IMG/VR virus record: IMGVR_UViG_3300044712_001861
Location: 1-36,872 of that record
Strand: one strand, 5' to 3'
Length of the DNA stretch: 36,872 nt
From: a virus
Positions within the stretch are counted from its first letter, which is position 1. Every line of letters starts with the position of its first letter. The translations under genes and the position numbers were made by a program. Below, in pieces: positions 1 through 6,962 of the stretch. The notes under the pieces were generated by a model. That model saw only the letters and a list, made by a program, of their open reading frames with translations, searched no databases and was not told the DNA's origin.

Positions 1-562
1 GCACTCCCCCAGCCTCCAGCGCAGTCTCTCTCGCCTCGGTCGAATACCATTTCCCCCAAACCTCGACCAAGTATGTCCCATCCAGCGGTGGCATGATAAT
101 CACGCCATTATAGTTCTGATTCCCATTCACTGTTACATCCAGAAACCCTGCCAGATCCCCCAAGTTATCCAGGTCTCCCTGAGTCCACGCCTCTGGAATC
201 GGCCTCAGACACGCCGGAGCCCAGTACTTCGGAACTCCCTTATCCTCATCTCCCAATGCCTTCGAGAACTGTCCAAGCATCTCACCCAAGGGCATCGGTG
301 TCAGCTCAAATCTCCCATCCCCATTCGCCATCCACACAGTCTGAATCGTCCGAGCCTGTGTGAATGGTACCAAAAACGTCCCCTCAGTCCTCTTCGTAAA
401 GTGTCTCCCGACACTCTTCTTCACAGAACAGATCCGGTCCAGATATCGAATCCCTGCATTCAGAAAGAAATTCGCCCTCCCCAGATCACTCCCATCATCA
501 TCGACGAGATCATACCTACCACTCAGATCTCGCATCAATAGACGCAACTCCTGTATATTCAT
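1..562 (-). CDS. Adaptor-like head-tail connector protein, C-terminus cut by window edge
   Basis: The reading frame opens at the ATG at 562 and stays open to base 1, so at least 187 residues are encoded and the C-terminus is missing. It begins MNIQELRLLMRDLSGRYDL and continues with a helical region holding NFFLNAGIRYLDRI, a pattern I associate with small phage adaptor or neck proteins that sit after the major capsid gene. Its position after capsid protein and a 43-residue gene fits that role. A weak SD (GTGAGG) precedes the start, and a copy of the 25-bp palindrome lies 13 nt upstream. Function is inferred from order and general resemblance, not from a catalytic motif. Confidence 0.7.
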   Translation of the reverse strand, partial: MNIQELRLLMRDLSGRYDLVDDDGSDLGRANFFLNAGIRYLDRICSVKKSVGRHFTKRTEGTFLVPFTQARTIQTVWMANGDGRFELTPMPLGEMLGQFSKALGDEDKGVPKYWAPACLRPIPEAWTQGDLDNLGDLAGFLDVTVNGNQNYNGVIIMPPLDGTYLVEVWGKWYSTEARETALEAGGV

Positions 563-575
563 CTCGATGCCTCAC

Positions 576-600
576 TGAGTGGTTAATTGTTGACCGCTCA
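576..600 (-). repeat. 25-bp interrupted palindrome, copy 1
   Basis: Coding-strand arms are TGAGCGGTCAA and TTAACCACTCA around a 3-bp centre. It lies 13 nt upstream of the adaptor-like start at 562 and 22 nt from the small gene ending at 622. Confidence 0.9.
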
Positions 601-621
601 ATCTTTCTTCTTCGAGGGCTT

Positions 622-753
622 CTAACCATTCTCAATTGCGTTGAGCAGCATCATCTGAGCCTCAGCCTTCTGCTTCGTCGTGGCCTTGGCATGGACCATG
701 TTCGGCGTGGAGACCTGGTACTTCTCGCCCTTCTTCTTGATCTTTACAGGCAT
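622..753 (-). CDS. Small basic phage protein, 43 aa
   Basis: The ATG at 753 opens a 43-residue frame ending in TAG at 622-624. An SD (GGAGATGAGAG) lies just upstream. The product starts MPVKIKKKGEKYQVSTPNMV and is rich in Lys near the N-terminus, with a helical second half (ATTKQKAEAQMMLLNAIE). Very small proteins of this pattern are common beside head genes in phages, but their role is not known to me. It lies between the capsid gene, with its terminator, and the adaptor-like gene, so it probably depends on readthrough from the capsid transcript. Confidence 0.75.
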   Translation of the reverse strand: MPVKIKKKGEKYQVSTPNMVHAKATTKQKAEAQMMLLNAIENG

Positions 754-761
754 CTCTCATC

Positions 762-794
762 TCCAAGAAAGAGGAGGAGCCCGAAGGCCCCTCC
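762..794 (-). terminator. Intrinsic terminator after the capsid gene
   Basis: Read on the minus strand, a 9-bp GC-rich stem (GGAGGGGCC with GGCTCCTCC, one G-U pair) closes a TTCG tetraloop and is followed by the pyrimidine-rich run TCTTTCTTGG. It starts 11 nt after the capsid stop codon at 805. A terminator directly behind the capsid gene would let capsid message outnumber downstream adaptor message. The tail is not a pure T run, so partial readthrough is likely. Confidence 0.7.
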
Positions 795-804
795 CTCTCC
801 ATTC

Positions 805-2085
805 CTACGGATTGGCCTTCCCAACCCCGTACAGAATTCCGCAGGTCGCCGGGTGATGCATCTCGAGCCCACACTCAGTGAGATACTCATCCAACGTCCC
901 GTCAGTCCCATTCTCCTGCCTGTTGGGCAGGAAATTCGTGTCATCCAACGGCCGATAGATCAGGTTCTTCGGCTCGAAGATGACCATGCTGTTCCGGGTC
1001 GTCGCTTCGAAGGAGAACAGCGGGGCGGTCTTCAGATGGAGTGTTCCGAACGGGGTGATCCAGGTTCGGACGTCCATGCCATAGGTCTTCGCTCCAGGCT
1101 GGAGCTGAACGGTGCCACCAGCCAACGCAAGCTTGTTGATGCCGAGCAGCGCACCGCTCCCGCAGAGCGCGAGCTTCTCACCCGAGCCGTATCTGAAGAT
1201 CCGCTCGAGCATCTCGTTCATCCAGCTCTCACCACTGGTAGCCCACGAGGTACCAGTATAAGCTACGTCGAATCCAGAATCCGCTGTGACGAAGTCACTG
1301 ATGTTCGTCGCCGCATTCGCCTTGATCCAGGGAAGCAGCCCACCAGTCGTGCGCTCCACCTTCCCATTCGCGCCAATGTTCTCCGTCGCCACACCATGAA
1401 GAAATGCCAGCTCCATGTCAATGGAGTGCATCTCCAGCGCCTCTTTCTTGGCCTTCTGGTACTGGTTCCCAGTCCTCAACCGAGTCTTCTTCGCCGTCCT
1501 GGTCATGGCCAGCGAGGTGCGGAAGATCTGGGTGTAGTTCGAGAACTTCGTCGGATCCTTCGCCAGCGGCGGAGGAGTCGAACCACCCTCAGGGTTGATG
1601 TTACCGATGGCCATGATGACATCAGCGTCACTGATGTCGCCAGCGGTGCTGTTGTCATCGTCTTCCAGCAACTTGATCGCCAGATAGCTGGATGCTCCGT
1701 TGATGACCACATCCAGCACCTTCGCTGTGCAGTCCACCGTGTAGTCGCTGGCATCCCTCAGCAGGACCTGATGTCCTTCCCGAAACAGCGCTGCATCTGC
1801 AGCACTCATCTTGATGAACAGCGTGTTACCAGCCACGCCACCACTGGTATACGCCGCGCTCAGTGCTGCGTCGGTGTAAGCTCCGGTGACCGCTCCTCGG
1901 CTCGTAGCAAAGGTCTGCGTCCACCAATTAAACTCCGGATCATCCACACTCTCACTCCCCATCATCGACAGAATCGCCGTGAGCGGGGTCATCCCATTCG
2001 GATACAGATACAGAATCTGTTCGCGCCAATTCTTCGGCCGCTGGTCAGTCGCCCAATCACCGTTACCGCGCATTCCAAGGAACAT
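805..2085 (-). CDS. Major capsid protein, HK97-type (SU10/DUF5309-like)
   Basis: This 426-residue protein has the size and layout of the HK97-fold capsid subunits found in SU10-like phages. The N-terminal region carries LYPNGMTPLTAILSMMG and DDPEFNWWTQ, which I recognise from that group. The centre has the charged helix KKTRLRTGNQYQKAKKEALE and the MELAFLHG stretch typical of the spine helix. The C-terminal third runs through IFRYGSGEKLALCGSGALLG and ENGTDGTLDEYLTECGLEM. The start has a strong SD (AAGGAG), and a palindrome copy lies 25 nt upstream. It follows the scaffold and decoration genes in the usual order and is followed by a terminator. Confidence 0.88.
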   Translation of the reverse strand: MFLGMRGNGDWATDQRPKNWREQILYLYPNGMTPLTAILSMMGSESVDDPEFNWWTQTFATSRGAVTGAYTDAALSAAYTSGGVAGNTLFIKMSAADAALFREGHQVLLRDASDYTVDCTAKVLDVVINGASSYLAIKLLEDDDNSTAGDISDADVIMAIGNINPEGGSTPPPLAKDPTKFSNYTQIFRTSLAMTRTAKKTRLRTGNQYQKAKKEALEMHSIDMELAFLHGVATENIGANGKVERTTGGLLPWIKANAATNISDFVTADSGFDVAYTGTSWATSGESWMNEMLERIFRYGSGEKLALCGSGALLGINKLALAGGTVQLQPGAKTYGMDVRTWITPFGTLHLKTAPLFSFEATTRNSMVIFEPKNLIYRPLDDTNFLPNRQENGTDGTLDEYLTECGLEMHHPATCGILYGVGKANP

Positions 2086-2110
2086 TTGTTACTCCTTTCA
2101 GAAGTGTTTT

Positions 2111-2135
2111 TGAGTGGTCAATCTTTGACCGCTGT
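2111..2135 (-). repeat. 25-bp interrupted palindrome, copy 2
   Basis: Coding-strand arms are ACAGCGGTCAA and TTGACCACTCA. The first base overlaps the TAA stop of the decoration-like gene (2135-2137), and the element lies 25 nt upstream of the capsid start at 2085. Confidence 0.88.
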
Positions 2136-2821
2136 TAGGTCGTTGCCCAGGTACCATTGACAGAGACGACTTTCCAGTCGATCCCACCATCGGAGCGCAG
2201 GGTAACGCTATCTCCGACTGCATTCGAGGCAGCGGTGTTCTTGAGGTCCTTCGTAGCAGCCGCCGCCACAGTTCCAACGCCAGTGATGGTATACGTCGCA
2301 GCGCCGGGATCGATGTTGATCTCACCAGAGGCGTGAGAACAGACAAACGTGACCTCCATCCCAGGCGCGCTCGGAGGCGTGGGAAGAGTGATCGTCTGGG
2401 TAGCCGAACCCTTCGTGGCGCTGTAAACCAGGCCATCCATGGTAGGCAGCACAGTGAACGCCGCCTCATCACTGACGCGCGCCTTGGAGATGCCGTCACG
2501 GATGCAGTGCCACCGAGAGCCATCGCTCAGGAGAACAAGCTTGTCCTCATCCGTCCACATCTTGAAGTCGAACCACCCGATCGAGTCGTCCTTGTCCTGG
2601 ATGGTGATGATCTTCGTGGCGCTGAGACTCGCGACATGAAACGTGTAGAGCTTGCCCATGCAATCAGCCACGGGCGGCAGCGTGATGGAGATATCTCCCG
2701 TGCTATCCACTTGGACAAACTGCTGATACGGCTTCAGCAGCAGGTTCGCTGCCGTGGTCGCCTGGGTGATGAACACCCGAGCTTCCTGGTTGAACAGTTC
2801 ATTTCCAGACTTCTTGAACAT
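2135..2821 (-). CDS. Two-domain head decoration-like protein
   Basis: This 228-residue protein appears to hold two copies of a beta-rich module. Each copy contains a stretch like ITLPPVADCMGKLYTF or ITLPTPPSAPGMEVTFVCS, then a strand pair, and ends near LLSDGSRWHCI or LRSDGGIDWKVV. Such modules occur in phage head decoration and fibre proteins. Its place between scaffold and major capsid genes supports a capsid surface role. The start at 2821 has the SD GGAGAAGC, and the gene sits 18 nt after the scaffold stop, so the two are likely co-translated. The assignment rests on context and the repeat pattern rather than on a recognised family. Confidence 0.6.
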   Translation of the reverse strand: MFKKSGNELFNQEARVFITQATTAANLLLKPYQQFVQVDSTGDISITLPPVADCMGKLYTFHVASLSATKIITIQDKDDSIGWFDFKMWTDEDKLVLLSDGSRWHCIRDGISKARVSDEAAFTVLPTMDGLVYSATKGSATQTITLPTPPSAPGMEVTFVCSHASGEINIDPGAATYTITGVGTVAAAATKDLKNTAASNAVGDSVTLRSDGGIDWKVVSVNGTWATT

Positions 2822-2839
2822 TTGCTTCTCCTCTCTGTG

Positions 2840-3637
2840 TTATTGAAGTGCCTGATTCATCTCATCAATCTCACGCTGCAACTCACTCAAGTCTGGCTTC
2901 GCCGGACCCCTCGGGCCGCTACCAGTCTTGGCAAATGCAGGCTTCGCCGTCCGCTCCTGGGCCTTCGTAGATGTAGTCTGTTGTGCTGTCTTCACCAGCG
3001 TCAATCTCTTCCTCGCTTCCTCCTCGACCTTAGGGAACAGGTCCTTGAGTTGCAGCTCGGGCTCCTTCGCCAGAATCTCTTGTGCTACAACAGCCACAGC
3101 TCCCTTGAACTGGGCCAGGTCAGGGTTCTCGTCGTAGAACTTTTTGGTCTCCTCATAGAGGGACTGTTGCTGGACGACATTGGATCGCACTACCTCAGGC
3201 ATCGCGCGCAATGCGCGCTCCTGCCCAGCCTGCGCACCCTGTTTGTAAACCTTGTTCAGCATCTTGTTGAGCAGAGTCTTGTCAGTTGTAAGCTCGACAG
3301 GATCATCGTCTCCAACGAAGTCGATCTCGTTGTCCTCGGTCACAGTGGGTGTCGCTGTGGGCTGTGCCACTGTCAGCGGCCTCGTAGACAACTCCTCAAT
3401 CTGTGCTCGAAGTGCTGTGATCTGCTCCGCCTCAGTCGGAGTCTTTACCTCAGTCGCTGGCGTTTCGACCTTGGCCTCGACAGCAGGCGCTGTCTCAGTC
3501 TCAGGCTTCGTCTCCAGCTGCGTCTCAGGCTCATTCTTCTGCTCCACAATCTCGGTCCCAATCTCCTCATCCTCCCCATTCCCCAAATTCTGCATAGCTT
3601 CCAGTTCGTCAACCAGCTCCTCATTCTCTCCAGCCAT
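2840..3637 (-). CDS. Capsid scaffolding protein
   Basis: This 265-residue protein is strongly acidic and low in complexity in its first 100 residues (repeated Glu, Thr and Pro with TEIVEQKNEPETQLETKPET). It is helical and coiled-coil-like in the middle (QITALRAQIEELS) and ends in an Arg/Lys-containing helix (LSELQREIDEMNQALQ). This composition, plus a position upstream of the capsid gene, is typical of phage scaffold proteins, which fill the prohead and bind capsid subunits through a helical C-terminus. No protease motif is visible. The start has SD AAGGAG, and a palindrome copy lies 19 nt upstream. Confidence 0.75.
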   Translation of the reverse strand: MAGENEELVDELEAMQNLGNGEDEEIGTEIVEQKNEPETQLETKPETETAPAVEAKVETPATEVKTPTEAEQITALRAQIEELSTRPLTVAQPTATPTVTEDNEIDFVGDDDPVELTTDKTLLNKMLNKVYKQGAQAGQERALRAMPEVVRSNVVQQQSLYEETKKFYDENPDLAQFKGAVAVVAQEILAKEPELQLKDLFPKVEEEARKRLTLVKTAQQTTSTKAQERTAKPAFAKTGSGPRGPAKPDLSELQREIDEMNQALQ

Positions 3638-3656
3638 CGTTATGCTCCTTCGTTAT

Positions 3657-3681
3657 TGAGTGGTCACTTTTTGACCGCTCA
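3657..3681 (-). repeat. 25-bp interrupted palindrome, copy 3
   Basis: Coding-strand arms are TGAGCGGTCAA and GTGACCACTCA. It lies 19 nt upstream of the scaffold start at 3637 and 9 nt after the tailspike stop at 3691. A degenerate half-site (AGTGGTCAC at 3686-3694) overlaps the tailspike stop. Confidence 0.88.
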
Positions 3682-3690
3682 GTTTAGTGG

Positions 3691-5547
3691 TCACTCTACC
3701 ACTTCCCACGAGATTGGTTGCGGAGTACCATCATTGCCATCGTGCTTGGTAATGGTCACATCGAAGGTTGTAGCCGTGCGATTACTGAAGGTGATGATAT
3801 CTCCAGGAATCTGGCCCTCGACAAAGATTTCACTAGGTTCGACTCCCAGATTATGCGTTATGGTAGTACCAGTTGCGACCGTTCCAGTTGAGCCCACAAG
3901 CCTGCGTTTATCTTCCACCGTACCAACAGAGTCAGCAACCCCAAGTCCATTATCGTATCGTGTCCCACGAATCCAGGCGTTCTCACATCCAACTCCCAAA
4001 CGCATGGACCAGTCAGTAGTCTCTGCAATGCTCCCACCAACGATTTGTGGAGCATCAGTATTCTGAATATGAAGACCAAAGGATGCTCCGCCCCCCACAG
4101 CATTCTCGTCCCATCGAAATCGTTTGATTTTGCCCGTGGTGCCGTTGCTACCTTCTACATAAACGGCTGCCTGGAAGGGTCCATCAGGTCCAACTCGGAA
4201 GGTATTTCCCTGGAGAAGGATATTTGAGGGAGTCCCCTCCTGGTCTCCAACGATCATGCATGCGTAGTTTGCAGCATTTTCAACATGATTATGTGCAATC
4301 ACGAGATCATCAAAGTTCCCAGCACACTCAATACCATTGCGTCGAATCTGGCCAGCATCAGGATCCACCGGAGCTACTACGTTCTTGATCCAGTTTCCAA
4401 TGATGCGATTTCCCCTGCAAACTGGCTGTGCCTCAGATACACCTCTGCTGAAGACAATAATCACACCATTATTACAATTCAGAAATCGATTGCTGACAAC
4501 ATTGCATCTTGAGGCTCCAACACTTAGATAGACTGCATGACGCAGTACCCGCAGAAAGCGATTATCTCTAATCGTCACATCCTCGGCCCCATCGCAGAGC
4601 ACGGCATAGGCACCAGTTTGTCCGTCTACTCCCAGGATATCTGCAAATCGACAAGCCTCAATAAGCGTACCACCTGTGCTCTCTACCTGAACTCCGTATC
4701 GAATTTGTTCAATATCCATACTCAAGATCTTTGTTCCTTCTGCTGCTCCACGAACATAGATTCCACGCTCAACTCCAGCTGTTGCACCAGAACCTACGAT
4801 TCGGAATCTCCGAAACTCCGAGTCTACCCCACCATTGCACTCGAAAGCGTCTACGTTAGCATTGCCTATCGTTGCCACGATCCCAGGATGAAGACCTTCA
4901 GTGATTGTATAACTGGGAGCAAACACCGTATTATCTAGAGTGAAGGAAGAGGACAAAACTACCTTCCCCCCACCAGCGGAGTTGGCTGCTGTATATGCTC
5001 TCTCCAGCGCTGTGGTCCAGGAACTTCCAGCAGTATGATAGTCCCTGGTATACAGAATTGCTGAACTCAGATCATCCACTCTCTGGCTCAATCCAAGGCC
5101 GATCATCTTATCGACCAGAACAGCTCCATCCCCGTCCGAGTAGACAAGTGACTCAGTGTAAACCACACACTGCATGAAGCTAACAGTCACTCCCACAGCA
5201 GGCGAAATCACTGCACCGTTCCTCAGAATGATCGCCTTCCCCTCCGGGGCCCAGTTCGATTCGAACGAATAAACTGTATTCGGAGCGAACTCAATTACTC
5301 CCCCACCCTCCTGCTCATCACACCAGGCTGCAGTATTCCTAACGCCAGCATCCCCATGATCATTCAAACTCACCGAGGTCGAGATATACCATACTCCCCG
5401 AACCTTCCTCGTCTCCAGATCCGTTCGCTCAACCTGCGGCGTGATAGCCAATGACAGCTCGAAAAAGTTCTGATCAAACTCTGCTACATCCAACGGCGCA
5501 CCCTTCCCCTCACCCCACAGCCCATCCCCCACGAAAGTCAATGCCAT
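3691..5547 (-). CDS. Beta-helix tailspike or tail fibre protein
   Basis: This 618-residue protein has a short N-terminal virion-attachment-like region (MALTFVGDGLWGEGKGAPLD) followed by a long right-handed parallel beta-helix. Successive turns show the usual pattern of short strands with Asn and Val stacks, such as CRFADILGVDGQTGAYAVLC, VTIRDNRFLRVL, CNVVSNRFLNCNNGVIIV and NILLQGNTFRV. The last 60 residues form a compact beta domain (TGTTITHNLGVEPSEIFVEG). Beta-helix spikes bind and often cleave surface polysaccharide, but I see no catalytic pair I can assign. It has SD GGAGG and a palindrome copy 12 nt upstream. It looks less GC-rich than the block before it, which suggests separate acquisition. 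Confidence 0.8.
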   Translation of the reverse strand: MALTFVGDGLWGEGKGAPLDVAEFDQNFFELSLAITPQVERTDLETRKVRGVWYISTSVSLNDHGDAGVRNTAAWCDEQEGGGVIEFAPNTVYSFESNWAPEGKAIILRNGAVISPAVGVTVSFMQCVVYTESLVYSDGDGAVLVDKMIGLGLSQRVDDLSSAILYTRDYHTAGSSWTTALERAYTAANSAGGGKVVLSSSFTLDNTVFAPSYTITEGLHPGIVATIGNANVDAFECNGGVDSEFRRFRIVGSGATAGVERGIYVRGAAEGTKILSMDIEQIRYGVQVESTGGTLIEACRFADILGVDGQTGAYAVLCDGAEDVTIRDNRFLRVLRHAVYLSVGASRCNVVSNRFLNCNNGVIIVFSRGVSEAQPVCRGNRIIGNWIKNVVAPVDPDAGQIRRNGIECAGNFDDLVIAHNHVENAANYACMIVGDQEGTPSNILLQGNTFRVGPDGPFQAAVYVEGSNGTTGKIKRFRWDENAVGGGASFGLHIQNTDAPQIVGGSIAETTDWSMRLGVGCENAWIRGTRYDNGLGVADSVGTVEDKRRLVGSTGTVATGTTITHNLGVEPSEIFVEGQIPGDIITFSNRTATTFDVTITKHDGNDGTPQPISWEVVE

Positions 5548-5559
5548 CTCTATTCCTCC

Positions 5560-5584
5560 TGAGCGGTTAGAAATTGACCACTCA
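5560..5584 (-). repeat. 25-bp interrupted palindrome, copy 4 (reversed asymmetry)
   Basis: Coding-strand arms are TGAGTGGTCAA and CTAACCGCTCA, so the GTGG and CCGC halves are swapped compared with most copies. It lies 12 nt upstream of the tailspike start at 5547. Confidence 0.88.
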
Positions 5585-5592
5585 TAGTTATG

Positions 5593-6045
5593 CTAGATCC
5601 CGTTGATCAAGTGCTTGGTGACCAATGTTCTTGGTACGCCGAAGGCAATCAGGGCGCTGGTTGTTACAGATACGATGATTTTATATCTCTGTCCTCGCTC
5701 GATCTGGAACAGCGCATACATGGCCGACTGCCCCTCGTAATCCTGTGACCCAGCAATCACGATGAAATTTGAGAGATCTTCGCTATTATGGACTTTGGTT
5801 GCTGTAACAGTGATAGACTGAATGCTCTCACCATGTGCCATCAGTGGCCCAAAATCATGAGTGATCTGGGGCATCTCCCCTTCCTGTACATCGAACACTC
5901 CCTCAACCATTCCCGCTGCTCCTCGGCTGGAGATAGAGCTGAACAGCCGTTTGAAGGAGAAAGATTGTTTTACAGTCTCAAAGGTAAATGGAGGCCACTC
6001 GTGGAAAAAGCCACTTTGGAAGAAGTTGTCCTGAAAGCCGAACAC
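5593..6045 (-). CDS. Small beta-rich virion protein, GTG start
   Basis: I place the start at GTG 6045 because GGAGG lies 6 nt upstream and the previous gene stops at 6047. A longer frame from an ATG at 6090 has no SD and would overlap its neighbour by 44 bp. The 150-residue product has a central segment (MPQITHDFGPLMAHGESIQS) and a beta-sandwich-like second half ending in QIERGQRYKIIVSVTTSALI. This is the pattern of small Ig-like accessory domains common near phage head and tail genes. The first 30 residues are aromatic-rich (FQDNFFQSGFFHEW). The exact role is unknown; a virion accessory protein is the best guess. Confidence 0.6.
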   Translation of the reverse strand: MFGFQDNFFQSGFFHEWPPFTFETVKQSFSFKRLFSSISSRGAAGMVEGVFDVQEGEMPQITHDFGPLMAHGESIQSITVTATKVHNSEDLSNFIVIAGSQDYEGQSAMYALFQIERGQRYKIIVSVTTSALIAFGVPRTLVTKHLINGI

Positions 6046-6046
6046 C

Positions 6047-6571
6047 TCAATCCTCCAAATCGATCGTGCCGCGATCAGAGGTATTTCCATGTTGATCAGT
6101 TACGGGCAAACTCACCGCCACCCTGCCAGGATCATCATACCGCTCAATCACGCGAGCACCAGCACCCTGCCTTCCACCGGATCTCTTCCCGGCCAGGAGA
6201 GCTAGAACTGCTCGATAACTGCGCGTCACAAGTCCAGAAGCAGCTCCAAGCATAGCCTCTGTCGCGTACTCTGCGGCGAGCAGGGTGCGGTCTGCCAACA
6301 CCGTGCTATCCGTCGCTATCGTCGCTCCCGTCGAAGCCTCCACGATCTCCACCGTCCACGGTCCCCCAGCCGGCACCGTGATATCGGCCCCGTACCAACT
6401 CTGTACCGCGTCGCCCGAGTTGGGGTACTCGATCACGTAGAGAGCGGTATCGGAGCTTTCTCCGGTCACGATCTCCCCCGCGATCCAGTCCCAGAACTGC
6501 CCGAGGCGGCTCAGGCGTAGAAACAGCGCCGAATCCCCAAGCCCTGCCGTATGTCTAGTTCCGAAGACCAT
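6047..6571 (-). CDS. Hypothetical virion protein, 174 aa
   Basis: I do not recognise a family. The 174-residue product starts at ATG 6571 with SD TAGGAG. It has a beta-rich first half (LYVIEYPNSGDAVQSWYGAD and PWTVEIVEASTGAT), a helical stretch (LLAAEYATEAMLGAAS) and a Gly/Arg-rich segment (LAGKRSGGRQGAGARVIERY). It is followed directly by the next gene, whose SD is formed by the last codons of this one, so the two are translationally coupled. Its location between small structural genes and the glycosidase-like gene suggests a particle component. Confidence 0.55.
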   Translation of the reverse strand: MVFGTRHTAGLGDSALFLRLSRLGQFWDWIAGEIVTGESSDTALYVIEYPNSGDAVQSWYGADITVPAGGPWTVEIVEASTGATIATDSTVLADRTLLAAEYATEAMLGAASGLVTRSYRAVLALLAGKRSGGRQGAGARVIERYDDPGRVAVSLPVTDQHGNTSDRGTIDLED

Positions 6572-6580
6572 AGCCTGCTC

Positions 6581-6946
6581 CTACGAGTACGTCGGGTCCT
6601 TGATCTCCCAAATCTTCGTCGCCGGGCTTGACCATGTTTGCGCCGTCGTCACCGCCTGAGACGTAACCGGCACGGTCTTCAAGAGCGCCGAACCGTCGTC
6701 GATCGCCAGATAGGTCACGGTGCCATTGCTGCTCGGCGTGATCCCCGTAAGGGCTCCCAACGTGAGTTTCCTGCCGCTCGTGTCACCGTTTGCCTTGGCG
6801 AAGTCCGAGCTGTCCACCACCACTTCCCCGAGAGAGACGGCCGCGATACCAGCGAAGTTCGCGGGCTCCCCACTGCAAATGCTGACTCTGGTGCCGGTAG
6901 CGATCTTGTCCAGGTTGAGGTCCATTACCGCGTCGGGTACGCTCAT
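6581..6946 (-). CDS. Small phage structural protein, 121 aa
   Basis: The start at ATG 6946 is preferred because GGAAG sits 5 nt upstream; an in-frame ATG at 6985 overlaps the preceding gene and lacks an SD. The product contains ATGTRVSICSGEPANFAG, then SGRKLTLGALTG, SNGTVTYLAIDDGSALL and a final KIWEIKDP. I know this pattern from small proteins encoded among head, neck and fibre genes of many environmental phages, in which a beta-sandwich is predicted. No enzyme motif is visible. It forms one run with the genes at 6963 and 6047. Confidence 0.62.
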   Translation of the reverse strand: MSVPDAVMDLNLDKIATGTRVSICSGEPANFAGIAAVSLGEVVVDSSDFAKANGDTSGRKLTLGALTGITPSSNGTVTYLAIDDGSALLKTVPVTSQAVTTAQTWSSPATKIWEIKDPTYS

Positions 6947-6962
6947 CGTTGCTTCCTTTCCG

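Noticed and set aside
691-2160. Long plus-strand open frame (489 codons) opposite the capsid gene
   Set aside because: It is an antisense shadow: the minus strand carries a recognisable capsid protein with SD, and the plus-strand translation is Arg/Pro-rich without any family pattern.
2333-4066. Plus-strand open frame of 577 codons opposite decoration, scaffold and tailspike genes
   Set aside because: It spans three real minus-strand genes and their intergenic palindrome, has no SD and a low-complexity Leu/Arg composition.
5593-6090. Longer version of the 150-residue gene from ATG 6090
   Set aside because: No SD and a 44-bp overlap; GTG 6045 has GGAGG at ideal spacing right after the upstream stop.
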